Source: Streptomyces hygroscopicus
GTDB taxonomy: Bacteria; Actinomycetota; Actinomycetes; Streptomycetales; Streptomycetaceae
DNA: 57,659 bases
Assembly: GCF_026168105.1 (NCBI RefSeq)
Contig: NZ_LBMW01000046.1
Coordinates: forward strand, 1-57,659
Reading direction: 5' to 3'
The notes beneath the pieces were generated by a model. The model did not search any database. It saw nothing but the letters and a program-made list of their open reading frames with translations, and had not been told where the DNA came from. Positions 21,525 through 31,259 of the stretch are shown here, one piece after another; position 1 is the stretch's first letter; each line of letters starts with the position of its first letter. A program made the translations under genes and the position numbers.

Positions 21525-24500
21525 TCAGGCGCGGATGCGCAGCCCACGCGGGGTCGCGATGAAGCCTGCTCCTTCCAGGAGAATGCCGAAGGGGGACGAC
21601 AGGGCGGCGGCGCCGTTGACGCGCTCCACCGTGACCGTGCCGAGGGAACCCGCCCGTGCGGCGGCCCCGAGCGCCTCGGCGGCCGTGCGCAGCCGGGCGT
21701 CCTCCGTCGGCTTGGCCTCGGGATCGGCGGGCCAGGCCAGCAGGGTCTTGCCGCCGCGCTCCATGTAGAGCGCCAGCTCCCCGTCGACCAGGACCACCAG
21801 CGACCCCGCCTTGCGCCCCGGCTTGTGCCCGGCACCCGTCGGCGGCTCGGGCCAGGGCAGCGCCGCGCCGTAGGCGTTCGCCGGGTCGGCGGCGGCCAGG
21901 ACAACCGTCCGTGCCGAGCCGGTGGCCCGGGTGCGGTGGGGCGCGAGGCCTCGTCCGGGATGCCCGTACCCGGAACGGGAGCCGGGGTCCCCGGAAGTGA
22001 AGCCGGAACCCGAGCGCGGCCCCCCGAAACCGGGGGCGGACAGCGGGTCCGGGAGGGCCGGGCCCGTGGCGAGGGCATCGTCGAATCCTGTGCCGGGCCC
22101 GGCGCCGGGACCCTCGTCGAAGCCGGTGCCTGACGGGCTGCCCAGGGCCCAGCGTTGGTCGGCACCGAATGCGGTGTCCGAGTCGTCGAGGGGGGCGAGG
22201 CCAGTGCCGGGAGTCCCGATGGGATCGGGCCCGGCGCCCGGAGCCCCGGTGGGTCCCAGGCCGGTGCCGGTAGCCCCGGTGGAGTCGAACGGGAAAGCGT
22301 GGGCCCCGGTGAAACCGTTGGCGAAGCCGTTCCCCGCGCCGGGGCCCGTCCCCGCGCCGGGCAGCGGCTCGCCCCGCTCGCGGGCGTTCGCCACCGCGCG
22401 CAGCCGGTCCACCGCGCCGTCCATCGCGAACTGCGCCGCGCCCAGCCCCTCGACCACGTAGCCGCGCCGCGCCTGACCGCTCTCCTCGAAGGCGGACAGG
22501 ACGCGGTACACGGCCGAGAAGCCACCCTCCACCCCTTCCGCGCCCACCGCGCCGCGGGTCACCACACCGTGCCGGTCCAGCAGCGTCCGGGCCAGGGCGT
22601 GGGCGCGGACCGTCGGGTCGGCCTCGCGGCTGGGGAGCAGCGACCAGCGGCCCGCGACGGTCGGTGGGCCCGTACGGGACTGGGGGCGGACCGCGGCCGT
22701 CAGCGAGCCGTACCGTCCGCGCGGGACCGCCCGCTTTGCCCGGTGCGCGGTGGAGCCCGCGGTGCGGCCCGAGCCGAGCAACGACCGCATCGGCGCGAGA
22801 GTGTCGTTGGTCAGCCGTCCCGACCAGGCCAGATCCCAGATCGCGTCGGCCAGTTGGGGTTCCGTGGCGTCCGGGTGCGTCGTGGCGCGGACCTGGTCGG
22901 CTATCTGACGGAAGAACAGGCCGTATCCCCCCGAGAGGGTGTCCAGGACCGACTGGTGGAGCGGGGTGAGCTCGAGGGGGTGCGGGGAGGGCAGCAGCAA
23001 GGGAGCCGCGTCCGCCAGATAGAGGGAGATCCAGCCGTCCTTGCCGGGCAGAGCGCCCGCGCCCGCCCACACCACCTCGCCGGCGGCCGTGAGTTCGTCC
23101 AGCATCGCGGGTGTGTAGTTCGCGACGCGGGAGGGCAGAACGAGCTTCTCCAGGGCGGACGCGGGCACGGAGGCCCCCTGCAGCTGCTCGATCGCGCGCA
23201 CCAGACCATCCACGCCCCGCAGCCCGTGCCCGCTGCCGACGTGCTGCCACTGTGGCAGGAACTGCGCCAGCGCGGCCCGGGGCACCGGCTCCAGCTCGTG
23301 CCGCAGCGCCGCCAGCGAACGGCGCCGTAGCCTGCGCAGCACCGCCGCGTCGCACCACTCCTGGCCGATCCCCGCCGGGTGGAACTCGCCCTGGACGATC
23401 CGGCCCGAGGCCGCCAGCCGTTGCAGTGCGCCCTCGGTGACCGCGACCCCGAGTCCGAACCGCGCTGCCGCGGCGGCCGAGGTGAAGGGGCCGTGCGTGC
23501 GCGCATACCGTGCGAGGAGGTCGCCGAGCGGGTCCTTGACCGGCTCGGTGAAGGCCTCCGGGACGCCCACCGGCAGCGCCGTGCCCAGCGCGTCGCGCAG
23601 CCGGCCCGCGTCCTCGACCGCCGCCCAGCGGTCGACGCCCGCGATACGGACCTTGATCGCCCGGCGGGCGGCGGCCAGCTCCTGGGCCCAGTGGGGCTCG
23701 GCGCCCCGTTCCGTCAACTGGGCGTCGGTGAGCGGGCCCAGCAGCCGCAGCACGTCCGCGACTCCCTCGGCGTCCTTGACGCGCCGGTCCTCGGTGAGCC
23801 ACTGCAGCTCGCGCTCCAGCTCGGTCAGGACCTCGGCGTCGAGCAGTTCCCGCAGCTCCGCCTGGCCCAGCAGCTCGGCAAGCAGCCGCGAGTCCAGCGA
23901 CAGGGCGGCGGCGCGCCGCTCGGCGAGCGGTGAGTCCCCCTCGTAGAGGAACTGCGCCACGTACCCGAACAGGAGCGAGCGGGCGAAGGGGGACGGCTCC
24001 GGTGTGGTGACCTCGACGAGCCGCACCTTGCGGGACTCGATGTCACCCATCAGCTCCACGAGACCCGGGACGTCGAAGACGTCCTGAAGACACTCGCGGA
24101 CCGCCTCGAGGACGATCGGGAACGAGCCGAACTCGCTGGCCACCTGGAGCAGTTGGGCCGCTCGCTGGCGCTGCTGCCACAGCGGGGTCCGCCTGCCGGG
24201 GTTGCGCCGCGGCAGCAGCAGTGCCCGCGCCGCGCACTCGCGGAACCGGGACGCGAACAGCGCCGAGCCTCCGACCTGGTCGGTGACGACCTGGTCGACC
24301 TCGCCCTTGTCGAAGGAGACGTCCGCCGCGCCCACGGGCGCCTGCTCGGTGTCGTATTCGGTGCCCGCCCTCATCGGCTCCTGGTCCAGCAGGTCCAGGC
24401 CCATCAGGTCGGCGTCGGGCAGGCGCAGCACGATGCCGTCGTCGGCGTGCATGACCTGGGCGTCCATGCCGTACCGCTCGGACAGACGGGCACCAAGAGC

Positions 24501-26615
24501 GAGCGCCCACGGGGCGTGGACCTGGGCACCGAAGGGGGAGTGCACCACCACCCGCCAGTCGCCCAGCTCGTCGCGGAAGCGCTCGACGACGATGGTGCGG
24601 TCGTCCGGGACGTGACCGCAGGCCTCGCGCTGTTCGTCCAGATACGACAGCACGTTGTCCGCGGCCCAGGCGTCGAGCCCCGCCGCCAGCAGCCTCAGCC
24701 GCGCGTCCTCCTTGGAAAGCGATCCCACCTCGCGCTGGAACGCGCCCACCGCGCGGCCCAGTTCCAGCGGGCGGCCCAGCTGGTCGCCCTTCCAGAAGGG
24801 CAGTCGGCCGGGGACACCGGGGGCGGGGGAGACCAGGACGCGGTCGCGCGTGATGTCCTCGATCCGCCAGGAACTGGTGCCCAGAGTGAACACGTCCCCG
24901 ATCCGGGACTCGTACACCATCTCCTCGTCCAGCTCGCCGACCCGGCCGCCGCCCTTCTTCGGGTCGGCCCCAGCGAGGAAGACTCCGAAGAGCCCGCGGT
25001 CGGGAATCGTGCCCCCGGAGGTGACGGCGAGCCGCTGGGCGCCCGGGCGGCCGGTGATCGTGCCCGCGACCCGGTCCCACACGACCCGCGGGCGCAGCTC
25101 CGCGAAGGCGTCGGAGGGATAGCGGCCGGCGAGCATGTCCAGCACCGCCGTGAAGGCCGACTCCGGCAGCGAGGCGAAGGGGGCCGCCCGGCGGACCGTG
25201 GCGAGAAGGTCGTCGAACTGCCAGGTGTCGAGCGCCGTCATGGCCACGAGCTGCTGCGCGAGCACGTCCAGCGGGTTCGCCGGAACCCTCAGCGACTCGA
25301 TCGAACCGGTGCGCATCCGCTCGGTGACCACGGCGGACTGGACGAGGTCGCCGCGGTACTTCGGGAAGACCACACCCGTGGAGACCGCGCCGACCTGGTG
25401 CCCCGCGCGGCCCACGCGCTGCAGTCCGGAGGCCACGGACGGCGGGGACTCGACCTGGACGACAAGGTCCACCGCGCCCATGTCGATGCCCAGTTCGAGG
25501 CTGGAGGTGGCGACCACGGCGGGCAGCCGGCCCGCCTTGAGGTCCTCCTCGACGAGGGCGCGCTGCTCCTTGGAGACCGAGCCGTGGTGGGCGCGGGCGA
25601 GCACCGGGGGCGCCCCCTGAGCCGCGCCCGAGCCGCCCATCAGCTGGGCGGGCGCGTGGTGCTCCTCCAACGTCTCACCGGTGGCCCTCTCGTACGCGAT
25701 CTCGTTGAGCCGGTTGCACAGGCGCTCCGCGAGACGGCGGGAGTTGGCGAACACGATCGTGGAGCGGTGGGCCTGGACCAGGTCGGCGATCCGCTCCTCC
25801 ACATGCGGCCAGATGGAGGGGCGCTCTGCGCCCTCGGACCCGTCGGCGACGGGGGAGCCGCCCAGCTCGCCGAGGTCCTCGACGGGGACGACGACCGACA
25901 GGTCGAACTCCTTGCCGGACTCCGGCTGGACGATCTCCACGTTGCGGCGAGGGGAGAGGAACCGGGCGACCTCGTCCACCGGGCGCACGGTGGCCGACAG
26001 GCCGATGCGGCGCGCGGGCTTCGGCAGCAGCTCGTCGAGACGCTCCAGGGAGAGCGCGAGATGCGCGCCCCGCTTGGTGCCCGCCACCGCGTGCACCTCG
26101 TCCAGGATCACCGTGTCCACGCCCGTCAGCGCGTCTCGCGTGGACGACGTCAGCATCAGGAACAGTGATTCCGGGGTGGTGATCAGGATGTCCGGCGGGC
26201 GCGTGGCCAGGGCACGGCGCTCGGCGGCCGGGGTGTCGCCGGAGCGGATGCCCACCTTCACCTCCGGCTCGGGCAGGCCGAGCCGCACCGACTCCTGGCG
26301 GATGCCCGTGAGCGGGCTGCGCAGATTCCGCTCCACGTCGACCGCGAGCGCCTTCAGCGGGGACACGTACAGCACCCGGCAGCGCTTCTTCGGGTCGGCG
26401 GGCGGGGGGCTGGACGCCAGTTGGTCGAGCGCCGCGAGGAACGCGGCCAGCGTCTTGCCGGAGCCGGTCGGGGCGACCACCAGCACGTCCGAGCCCTCGG
26501 CGATGGCGCGCCACGCCCCGGCCTGGGCGTCGGTGGGCGCGGAAAACGCCCCCGTGAACCAGCCGCGGGTCGCGGGGGAGAAGCCGTCGAGGGCTCGGTG
26601 TGCTGGACTTGCCAT
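21525..26615 (-). CDS. lhr: Large ATP-dependent helicase Lhr
   Basis: The 1696-residue superfamily 2 helicase has motif I APTGSGKTLAA (about residue 49), TTPESL, DEVH (motif II), LSATV (motif III) and QRVGRAGHQ (motif VI), followed by the DEAD/H-associated and long Lhr C-terminal regions. Lhr acts in DNA repair, unwinding DNA:RNA or forked DNA; in mycobacteria it is co-regulated with the mutagenic SOS response. A ~150-residue Gly/Pro/Thr-rich insertion (DNA about 21915-22375) interrupts the conserved C-terminus between LRAVANARERG and ARTVVLAAADPANAYG. ATG at 26615 is chosen because AGGA lies 8 nt upstream. nei follows, grouping two repair functions. Confidence 0.93.
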   Translation of the reverse strand: MASPAHRALDGFSPATRGWFTGAFSAPTDAQAGAWRAIAEGSDVLVVAPTGSGKTLAAFLAALDQLASSPPPADPKKRCRVLYVSPLKALAVDVERNLRSPLTGIRQESVRLGLPEPEVKVGIRSGDTPAAERRALATRPPDILITTPESLFLMLTSSTRDALTGVDTVILDEVHAVAGTKRGAHLALSLERLDELLPKPARRIGLSATVRPVDEVARFLSPRRNVEIVQPESGKEFDLSVVVPVEDLGELGGSPVADGSEGAERPSIWPHVEERIADLVQAHRSTIVFANSRRLAERLCNRLNEIAYERATGETLEEHHAPAQLMGGSGAAQGAPPVLARAHHGSVSKEQRALVEEDLKAGRLPAVVATSSLELGIDMGAVDLVVQVESPPSVASGLQRVGRAGHQVGAVSTGVVFPKYRGDLVQSAVVTERMRTGSIESLRVPANPLDVLAQQLVAMTALDTWQFDDLLATVRRAAPFASLPESAFTAVLDMLAGRYPSDAFAELRPRVVWDRVAGTITGRPGAQRLAVTSGGTIPDRGLFGVFLAGADPKKGGGRVGELDEEMVYESRIGDVFTLGTSSWRIEDITRDRVLVSPAPGVPGRLPFWKGDQLGRPLELGRAVGAFQREVGSLSKEDARLRLLAAGLDAWAADNVLSYLDEQREACGHVPDDRTIVVERFRDELGDWRVVVHSPFGAQVHAPWALALGARLSERYGMDAQVMHADDGIVLRLPDADLMGLDLLDQEPMRAGTEYDTEQAPVGAADVSFDKGEVDQVVTDQVGGSALFASRFRECAARALLLPRRNPGRRTPLWQQRQRAAQLLQVASEFGSFPIVLEAVRECLQDVFDVPGLVELMGDIESRKVRLVEVTTPEPSPFARSLLFGYVAQFLYEGDSPLAERRAAALSLDSRLLAELLGQAELRELLDAEVLTELERELQWLTEDRRVKDAEGVADVLRLLGPLTDAQLTERGAEPHWAQELAAARRAIKVRIAGVDRWAAVEDAGRLRDALGTALPVGVPEAFTEPVKDPLGDLLARYARTHGPFTSAAAAARFGLGVAVTEGALQRLAASGRIVQGEFHPAGIGQEWCDAAVLRRLRRRSLAALRHELEPVPRAALAQFLPQWQHVGSGHGLRGVDGLVRAIEQLQGASVPASALEKLVLPSRVANYTPAMLDELTAAGEVVWAGAGALPGKDGWISLYLADAAPLLLPSPHPLELTPLHQSVLDTLSGGYGLFFRQIADQVRATTHPDATEPQLADAIWDLAWSGRLTNDTLAPMRSLLGSGRTAGSTAHRAKRAVPRGRYGSLTAAVRPQSRTGPPTVAGRWSLLPSREADPTVRAHALARTLLDRHGVVTRGAVGAEGVEGGFSAVYRVLSAFEESGQARRGYVVEGLGAAQFAMDGAVDRLRAVANARERGEPLPGAGTGPGAGNGFANGFTGAHAFPFDSTGATGTGLGPTGAPGAGPDPIGTPGTGLAPLDDSDTAFGADQRWALGSPSGTGFDEGPGAGPGTGFDDALATGPALPDPLSAPGFGGPRSGSGFTSGDPGSRSGYGHPGRGLAPHRTRATGSARTVVLAAADPANAYGAALPWPEPPTGAGHKPGRKAGSLVVLVDGELALYMERGGKTLLAWPADPEAKPTEDARLRTAAEALGAAARAGSLGTVTVERVNGAAALSSPFGILLEGAGFIATPRGLRIRA

Positions 26616-26876
26616 GCGTTCCATCCTGCACCCACCCACTGACAAACCCCCTGACCTGCGCAGATGCCCATGGGGGGTGCGGTCGTCGGGCTACCGGCGG
26701 GGCCCGGGGCGCGGCGCGGAGCCCTTCGGGGCCGTGGCGCAGAACGGGGCCGTGGCAGGCTCCGGCGCGCCCCCCTCCCGCTCGTCGTGGCCGCAGCCGT
26801 CGTGGTGACGGCGGGGGTGCGGACGATGACGGACCGGGCGTCCGGTCGCCGTGCCCGAGGCCCGGGCCGTGGGCCG

Positions 26877-27821
26877 TCAGCCGATGGGGCGCCCGTACGC
26901 CCGGAGGGTGCGCAACGCCTCGAGGGTCACCATGGGGCGGCACTCCAGGGCGGTGCCCGGTGCCCACTGGCGCCAGCGGACGGGCCAGCCGCCGTCCTCC
27001 TGCTGTTCGGCCGCGAGGAAGTCCAGGGCGCGCGCCATCTCCTCGTCGGTGAACCACGCGCGCGCGAGGGAGTCGGGAGTGCGCGCGAAGTCGTACGGGA
27101 AGTGGTGTTCGCCCGGCGCATAGCCGGGCGCGACCGGATACGCCTCCGGGCGGTCCGGGTCCAGGACGGCGAGCCGCCGCTCCCGCACCAGGCGGCCGAG
27201 GCGGTCGGCGGCCGCCTCCGCGCGCGCACGGTCGGGTGCCGAGTCCAGGAACGCCACGGCCGCCTCCACCTCGTAAGGATGCGAGTTCTCCAGGGACTCG
27301 ACCGCCTGCCAGCAGAAGTCGGTGGCCCGGAACAGCCATGCGTGCCACACCTCGTTGCGGTGCAGGAGGCCCACCACGGGGCCCGTGGCGAGGAGGTCGC
27401 TCGGCGGATCGTCGACGACCGGAACGAAGGGAGCCGCCGGATAACCGCGCTGGCTGGGATGGATCGCCGGAAGGGCGCCGTCCGGCGTCGACACGGAGGT
27501 CAGATAGCGGCACACGTGCTCCACGCGCTGTCCGCCGCAGCGCCCGATCGAGTCCAGGACGCGCAGCGCGTGCGCGGTGTGCAGAGGCTGGCTCACCGGG
27601 CCGCGCAGATCGGGCTCGAGGGCGTGACCGTACCCCTCGTCCTCGTTGCGATAGGCGGCCAGCGCGGTCTCCACGGGGTCGGCGGCACCGCCCAGGAAGT
27701 GGTACGCGAAGCGGCGCTGCTCCAGCACGCGCGCGGTGAGCCAGACGAAGTGCTCGGCGCGGGAGAGCGGGGTGTGCGCCGGGGGCGCAGAGGGGAGTGG
27801 AGATGCTCCGGTTTCGGCCAT
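26877..27821 (-). CDS. Alpha-toroid (prenyltransferase/squalene-cyclase-fold) protein of unknown function
   Basis: The 314-residue protein is made of repeated helical pairs resembling the (alpha/alpha)6 terpene-cyclase/prenyltransferase fold, ending in a QW-like motif (EQQEDGGWPVRWRQWAPGT). It lacks the DxDD acid of class II cyclases and recognisable zinc ligands, so enzymatic activity is doubtful. It is divergent from the DUF3046 gene next to recA. A leaderless-type promoter ends 7 nt before the ATG. Confidence 0.7.
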   Translation of the reverse strand: MAETGASPLPSAPPAHTPLSRAEHFVWLTARVLEQRRFAYHFLGGAADPVETALAAYRNEDEGYGHALEPDLRGPVSQPLHTAHALRVLDSIGRCGGQRVEHVCRYLTSVSTPDGALPAIHPSQRGYPAAPFVPVVDDPPSDLLATGPVVGLLHRNEVWHAWLFRATDFCWQAVESLENSHPYEVEAAVAFLDSAPDRARAEAAADRLGRLVRERRLAVLDPDRPEAYPVAPGYAPGEHHFPYDFARTPDSLARAWFTDEEMARALDFLAAEQQEDGGWPVRWRQWAPGTALECRPMVTLEALRTLRAYGRPIG

Positions 27822-27828
27822 GGCTCAG

Positions 27829-27856
27829 ACCGTAGGACGGAAAGCGTTCTCGGCAA
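27829..27856 (-). promoter_or_regulatory. Leaderless promoter of the alpha-toroid gene
   Basis: On the minus strand TTGCCG (27856-27851), a 16-bp spacer and TACGGT (27834-27829) end 7 nt before the ATG at 27821. No Shine-Dalgarno is present. Confidence 0.55.
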
Positions 27857-27901
27857 GTGCTTCCGGCCAGGGCCCACCCTCAGGGGCGCGATACTGGGGT
27901 C

Positions 27902-28096
27902 ATGCGGTTGACGGTCTTCTGGCAGCGGATGGCGGATCACTTCGGTGAGGTGTACGCCGACACCTTCGCGCGCGATCACGTGATGGCGGAGCTCGGCGGG
28001 CGCACCGTGCACCAGGCGCTGGAGGCCGGCTGGGAGGCCAAGGACGTGTGGCGCGCGGTGTGCACGGCCGTGAACGTTCCGCACGACAAGCGCTGA
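27902..28096 (+). CDS. DUF3046 small protein
   Basis: The 64-residue protein (MRLTVFWQRMADHFGEVYAD start; HVMAELGGRTVHQALEAGW core; WRAVC near the end) matches DUF3046, a family I recall as encoded next to recA in actinobacteria. Its function is unknown. GATACT lies 6 nt before the ATG and there is no Shine-Dalgarno, so it may be leaderless. Confidence 0.8.
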   Translation: MRLTVFWQRMADHFGEVYADTFARDHVMAELGGRTVHQALEAGWEAKDVWRAVCTAVNVPHDKR

Positions 28097-28168
28097 GGGC
28101 CCGCGAAGACCCGCAGGCCGTGACCGGATGTCGGTGGCATGGGCGACGTCACCGGCGGCGTGCGGGAA

Positions 28169-29008
28169 TCACCAGGTGAGGGCCGCCCATGCGCCCGCGG
28201 CGAGCACCGCGGCCGCGTAGCCGCCCACCGCCGCGTACAGGATTCGCCGCTTCGTGACATCGCCCCAGGACGTGCGGGACAGCAGCCAGGCCAGCGCGGG
28301 CAGCACCAGCACGGCGTGCAGACCCACCCCGTGCAGCGGCTTGAGCGGCGCCGTGGAGTGGTAAGCCGCCTGTTGATGCCCGGCGCGCGACAGGACGACC
28401 CCGCGCGCGATCATCGCGGCCCCCGAGAGCAGCCCGATGATCAGGACGGCGAATCCGGAGCGCAGCGCGAGCGCCATCTCCGGCGGGCCACCGAGCCGGT
28501 GCCGGAACGCGGCGGCGGCGAACGCCGAGAGCACAACGACCAGGACGCCCCCGCCCACCGCGAGGGTCATCGCGACGGCGGTGTCGAAGGGCGTCTCGGT
28601 GTTGAGGTGCGAAGGCACACCACGCCAGGCCTGGAGGGTGATCCCGGCGACCTCCACCACACAGCCGGCGGCGAACACGACGAGCAGGACGCTGCGCCTT
28701 CGCGCACCGATGCGCAGATACGACGTCACCCAGGTGACCGTGATCAGCGTCAGCCCGAAGGAGAGCCCGAAGGTGACGGGCTTGCGCCAGGAGACGGGGC
28801 CGTCCCACGGGCCCCCGTCGAGGGCGAACACCACCAGGTGCGCGAGCCCGGACAGCACGAGTAGGGCACCGGTCGCACAGCACAGGCGTTCGGCGGGGCG
28901 GGCGGCGCGCCACAGGGCGGCCGTCCGGCCGCCGGGGCCGGCGGCGGGGGCGTCGGCCGGAGGGCCCGGGGCGGCGGTGGCGGGTGAGGTGGTGGCGCGG
29001 CGGTCCAT
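28169..29008 (-). CDS. Multi-pass membrane protein of unknown function
   Basis: The 279-residue protein has a ~40-residue Ala/Pro-rich N-terminus and about seven hydrophobic helices (AERLCCATGALLVLSGLAHL, PVTFGLSFGLTLITVTWVTS and five more). No catalytic motif was recognised. ATG at 29008 is taken as start because upstream sequence is low-complexity; no good Shine-Dalgarno is visible. It is divergent from recA, so its promoter shares the 337-bp intergenic region. Confidence 0.65.
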   Translation of the reverse strand: MDRRATTSPATAAPGPPADAPAAGPGGRTAALWRAARPAERLCCATGALLVLSGLAHLVVFALDGGPWDGPVSWRKPVTFGLSFGLTLITVTWVTSYLRIGARRRSVLLVVFAAGCVVEVAGITLQAWRGVPSHLNTETPFDTAVAMTLAVGGGVLVVVLSAFAAAAFRHRLGGPPEMALALRSGFAVLIIGLLSGAAMIARGVVLSRAGHQQAAYHSTAPLKPLHGVGLHAVLVLPALAWLLSRTSWGDVTKRRILYAAVGGYAAAVLAAGAWAALTW

Positions 29009-29155
29009 GAGGCCAGCGTGGGCGCGACGGGCCGGACGGTCGTCGTACGGGCGGATGCTCCTCGCGTACGTCCCCGGGAGCAGGAGGCCTCGGCGCGTGG
29101 GGGAGCCGGTGCTGTCAGTGCGCGGACGTAGCCTCGGAACTGCCGTGCGGTGCGC

Positions 29156-29185
29156 TTGACATGGAAATCGAACATCCATTCTTAT
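29156..29185 (+). promoter_or_regulatory. SOS-regulated recA promoter with LexA box
   Basis: TTGACA (29156-29161) and TCTTAT (29180-29185) are 18 bp apart. Between and overlapping them lies GAACATCCATTC (29170-29181), one mismatch from the actinobacterial LexA box GAAC-N4-GTTC, so LexA would block RNA polymerase directly. The recA ATG is about 155 nt downstream of the predicted start. Confidence 0.8.
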
Positions 29186-29247
29186 GGAGGCTCCGGCGGG
29201 GGTCGCGGCGGGGATTTCGCCACGGTTTCGATGGAGAAGTACCCGAG

Positions 29248-29256
29248 TTATCCACA
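29248..29256 (+). promoter_or_regulatory. DnaA-box sequence in the recA leader
   Basis: TTATCCACA is an exact match to the classical 9-mer DnaA box, lying in the recA 5' leader about 90 nt before the ATG. Streptomyces origins mostly use TTGTCCACA, so function here is uncertain. Confidence 0.4.
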
Positions 29257-29345
29257 GGCCGGACGAGCGTCGGGGCGCATTGTCAGTGGCAGGCGTTAGC
29301 GTCTTTGACGTGAAGCGATCGACTCAAGCAAACCGGGTGGAACCC

Positions 29346-30473
29346 ATGGCAGGAACCGACCGCGAGAAGGCCCTGGATGCCGCGCTCGCACAGATTGAAC
29401 GGCAATTCGGCAAGGGCGCGGTCATGCGCATGGGCGAGCGGTCGAAGGAGCCCATCGAGGTCATCCCGACCGGGTCGACCGCGCTCGACGTGGCCCTCGG
29501 CGTCGGCGGACTGCCGCGCGGCCGTGTGGTGGAGATCTACGGACCGGAGTCCTCCGGTAAGACGACCCTGACCCTGCACGCGGTGGCGAACGCGCAGAAG
29601 GCCGGCGGCCAGGTCGCCTTCGTGGACGCCGAGCACGCCCTCGACCCCGAGTACGCGCGCAAGCTGGGCGTCGACATCGACAACCTGATCCTCTCCCAGC
29701 CGGACAACGGCGAACAGGCGCTGGAGATCGTGGACATGCTCGTCCGCTCCGGCGCGCTCGACCTCATCGTCATCGACTCCGTCGCCGCGCTCGTCCCCCG
29801 CGCGGAGATCGAGGGCGAGATGGGCGACTCGCACGTGGGTCTGCAGGCCCGCCTGATGAGCCAGGCGCTCCGGAAGATCACCAGCGCGCTCAACCAGTCG
29901 AAGACCACCGCGATCTTCATCAACCAGCTGCGCGAGAAGATCGGCGTGATGTTCGGCTCCCCGGAGACCACGACGGGTGGCCGGGCGCTGAAGTTCTACG
30001 CCTCGGTGCGCATCGACATCCGACGCATCGAGACCCTGAAGGACGGCACGGAGGCGGTCGGCAACCGCACGCGCTGCAAGGTCGTCAAGAACAAGGTCGC
30101 GCCGCCCTTCAAGCAGGCCGAGTTCGACATCCTCTACGGCCAGGGCATCAGCCGCGAGGGTGGCCTGATCGACATGGGCGTCGAGCACGGCTTCGTCCGC
30201 AAGGCCGGCGCCTGGTACACGTACGAGGGCGACCAGCTCGGCCAGGGCAAGGAGAACGCGCGCAACTTCCTGAAGGACAACCCCGACCTGGCCAACGAGA
30301 TCGAGAAGAAGATCAAGGAGAAGCTGGGCGTGGGCGTGCGCCCGGAGGAGCCCACCGCCGAGCCGGGCGTGGACGCGGCGAGCGCCGTGCCCGCGGCCGC
30401 GGAGACCGCCAAGACGGTGCCCGCGTCCGCGGCCAAGACCACCAAGTCCAAGGCCCCGGCGGCCAAGAGCTAG
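29346..30473 (+). CDS. recA: Recombinase RecA
   Basis: The 375-residue RecA has Walker A GPESSGKTT (from about residue 66), the LDLIVIDSVAAL Walker B strand, FINQLREKIGVMFGSPETTTGG (loop L2) and a C-terminal Ala/Lys-rich tail (from about residue 335) typical of Streptomyces. It drives homologous recombination and LexA self-cleavage. Expression is expected to be SOS-inducible through the LexA box upstream. The GGTGG before ATG 29346 is a moderate Shine-Dalgarno. recX begins 3 nt after its stop. Confidence 0.98.
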   Translation: MAGTDREKALDAALAQIERQFGKGAVMRMGERSKEPIEVIPTGSTALDVALGVGGLPRGRVVEIYGPESSGKTTLTLHAVANAQKAGGQVAFVDAEHALDPEYARKLGVDIDNLILSQPDNGEQALEIVDMLVRSGALDLIVIDSVAALVPRAEIEGEMGDSHVGLQARLMSQALRKITSALNQSKTTAIFINQLREKIGVMFGSPETTTGGRALKFYASVRIDIRRIETLKDGTEAVGNRTRCKVVKNKVAPPFKQAEFDILYGQGISREGGLIDMGVEHGFVRKAGAWYTYEGDQLGQGKENARNFLKDNPDLANEIEKKIKEKLGVGVRPEEPTAEPGVDAASAVPAAAETAKTVPASAAKTTKSKAPAAKS

Positions 30474-30476
30474 CCC

Positions 30477-31259
30477 ATGACACGACGAACCGACTGGGCC
30501 GAGTACGCCCAGCCCGTTGCCCCGCGGGGGCGGGGGCGGGGGAGCCGGGGTGGCGGGGGGTCGGTCGGGGCCGATGACGGGGCGTACGACGACAGGAGCG
30601 GTGACGCGGGGGCGTACGCCGAGGGCGTTCCACGCGGCGACGGTCGTGCGCATGGGGACCGCGGGCGAGGGGGGCGGCGCGATGTCGGGGAGCCGGCCGA
30701 CGGCCCACAGGACGGAGGTTCCTCCTTCTCGTCGAGGGCCGAGAAGAAGGAACCCCCAGGGGACCCGGCTGAGCAGGCACGGGCGATCTGTCTGCGCCTG
30801 CTCACCGGGACCCCGCGCACGCGGAAACAGCTCGCGGACGCCCTGCGCAAGCGGGAGATCTCCGAGGACGTGGCGGACGAGGTGCTGTCGCGGTTCGAGG
30901 AGGTCGGTCTGATCGACGACAGCGCCTTCGCCGACGCATGGGTGGAGTCCCGGCACCACGGCCGGGGCCTGGCCCGCCGGGCGCTCGCGCAGGAGCTGCG
31001 GACCAAGGGCGTCGACTCGGCGCTGATCGACGAAGCGGTGGGGCAGCTCGACGCCGAGCAGGAGGAGGCCACCGCACGCGAACTCGTCGCCCGGAAGCTG
31101 CGTGCGACACGAGGACTCGAGCGCGACAAGCGCCTGCGCCGCCTCGCGGGCATGCTCGCCCGCAAGGGTTACTCCGAGGGAATGGCCCTGAGAGTGGTCC
31201 GGCAGGCGCTGGAGGACGAGGGGGAAGACACGGAGGCCTTGGGGGACGCGGAGTTCTGA
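30477..31259 (+). CDS. recX: RecA regulator RecX
   Basis: The 260-residue protein has a ~95-residue Gly/Arg/Asp-rich, probably disordered N-terminal extension, then the three-helix RecX repeats (CLRLLTGTPRTRKQLADALRK and VGLIDDSAFADAW parts, RRALAQELRTKGV, RLRRLAGMLARKGYSEGMA). RecX binds and restrains RecA filaments. The ATG is 3 nt after the recA stop, so it is translated from the recA message. The extension is longer than in E. coli RecX. Confidence 0.93.
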   Translation: MTRRTDWAEYAQPVAPRGRGRGSRGGGGSVGADDGAYDDRSGDAGAYAEGVPRGDGRAHGDRGRGGRRDVGEPADGPQDGGSSFSSRAEKKEPPGDPAEQARAICLRLLTGTPRTRKQLADALRKREISEDVADEVLSRFEEVGLIDDSAFADAWVESRHHGRGLARRALAQELRTKGVDSALIDEAVGQLDAEQEEATARELVARKLRATRGLERDKRLRRLAGMLARKGYSEGMALRVVRQALEDEGEDTEALGDAEF

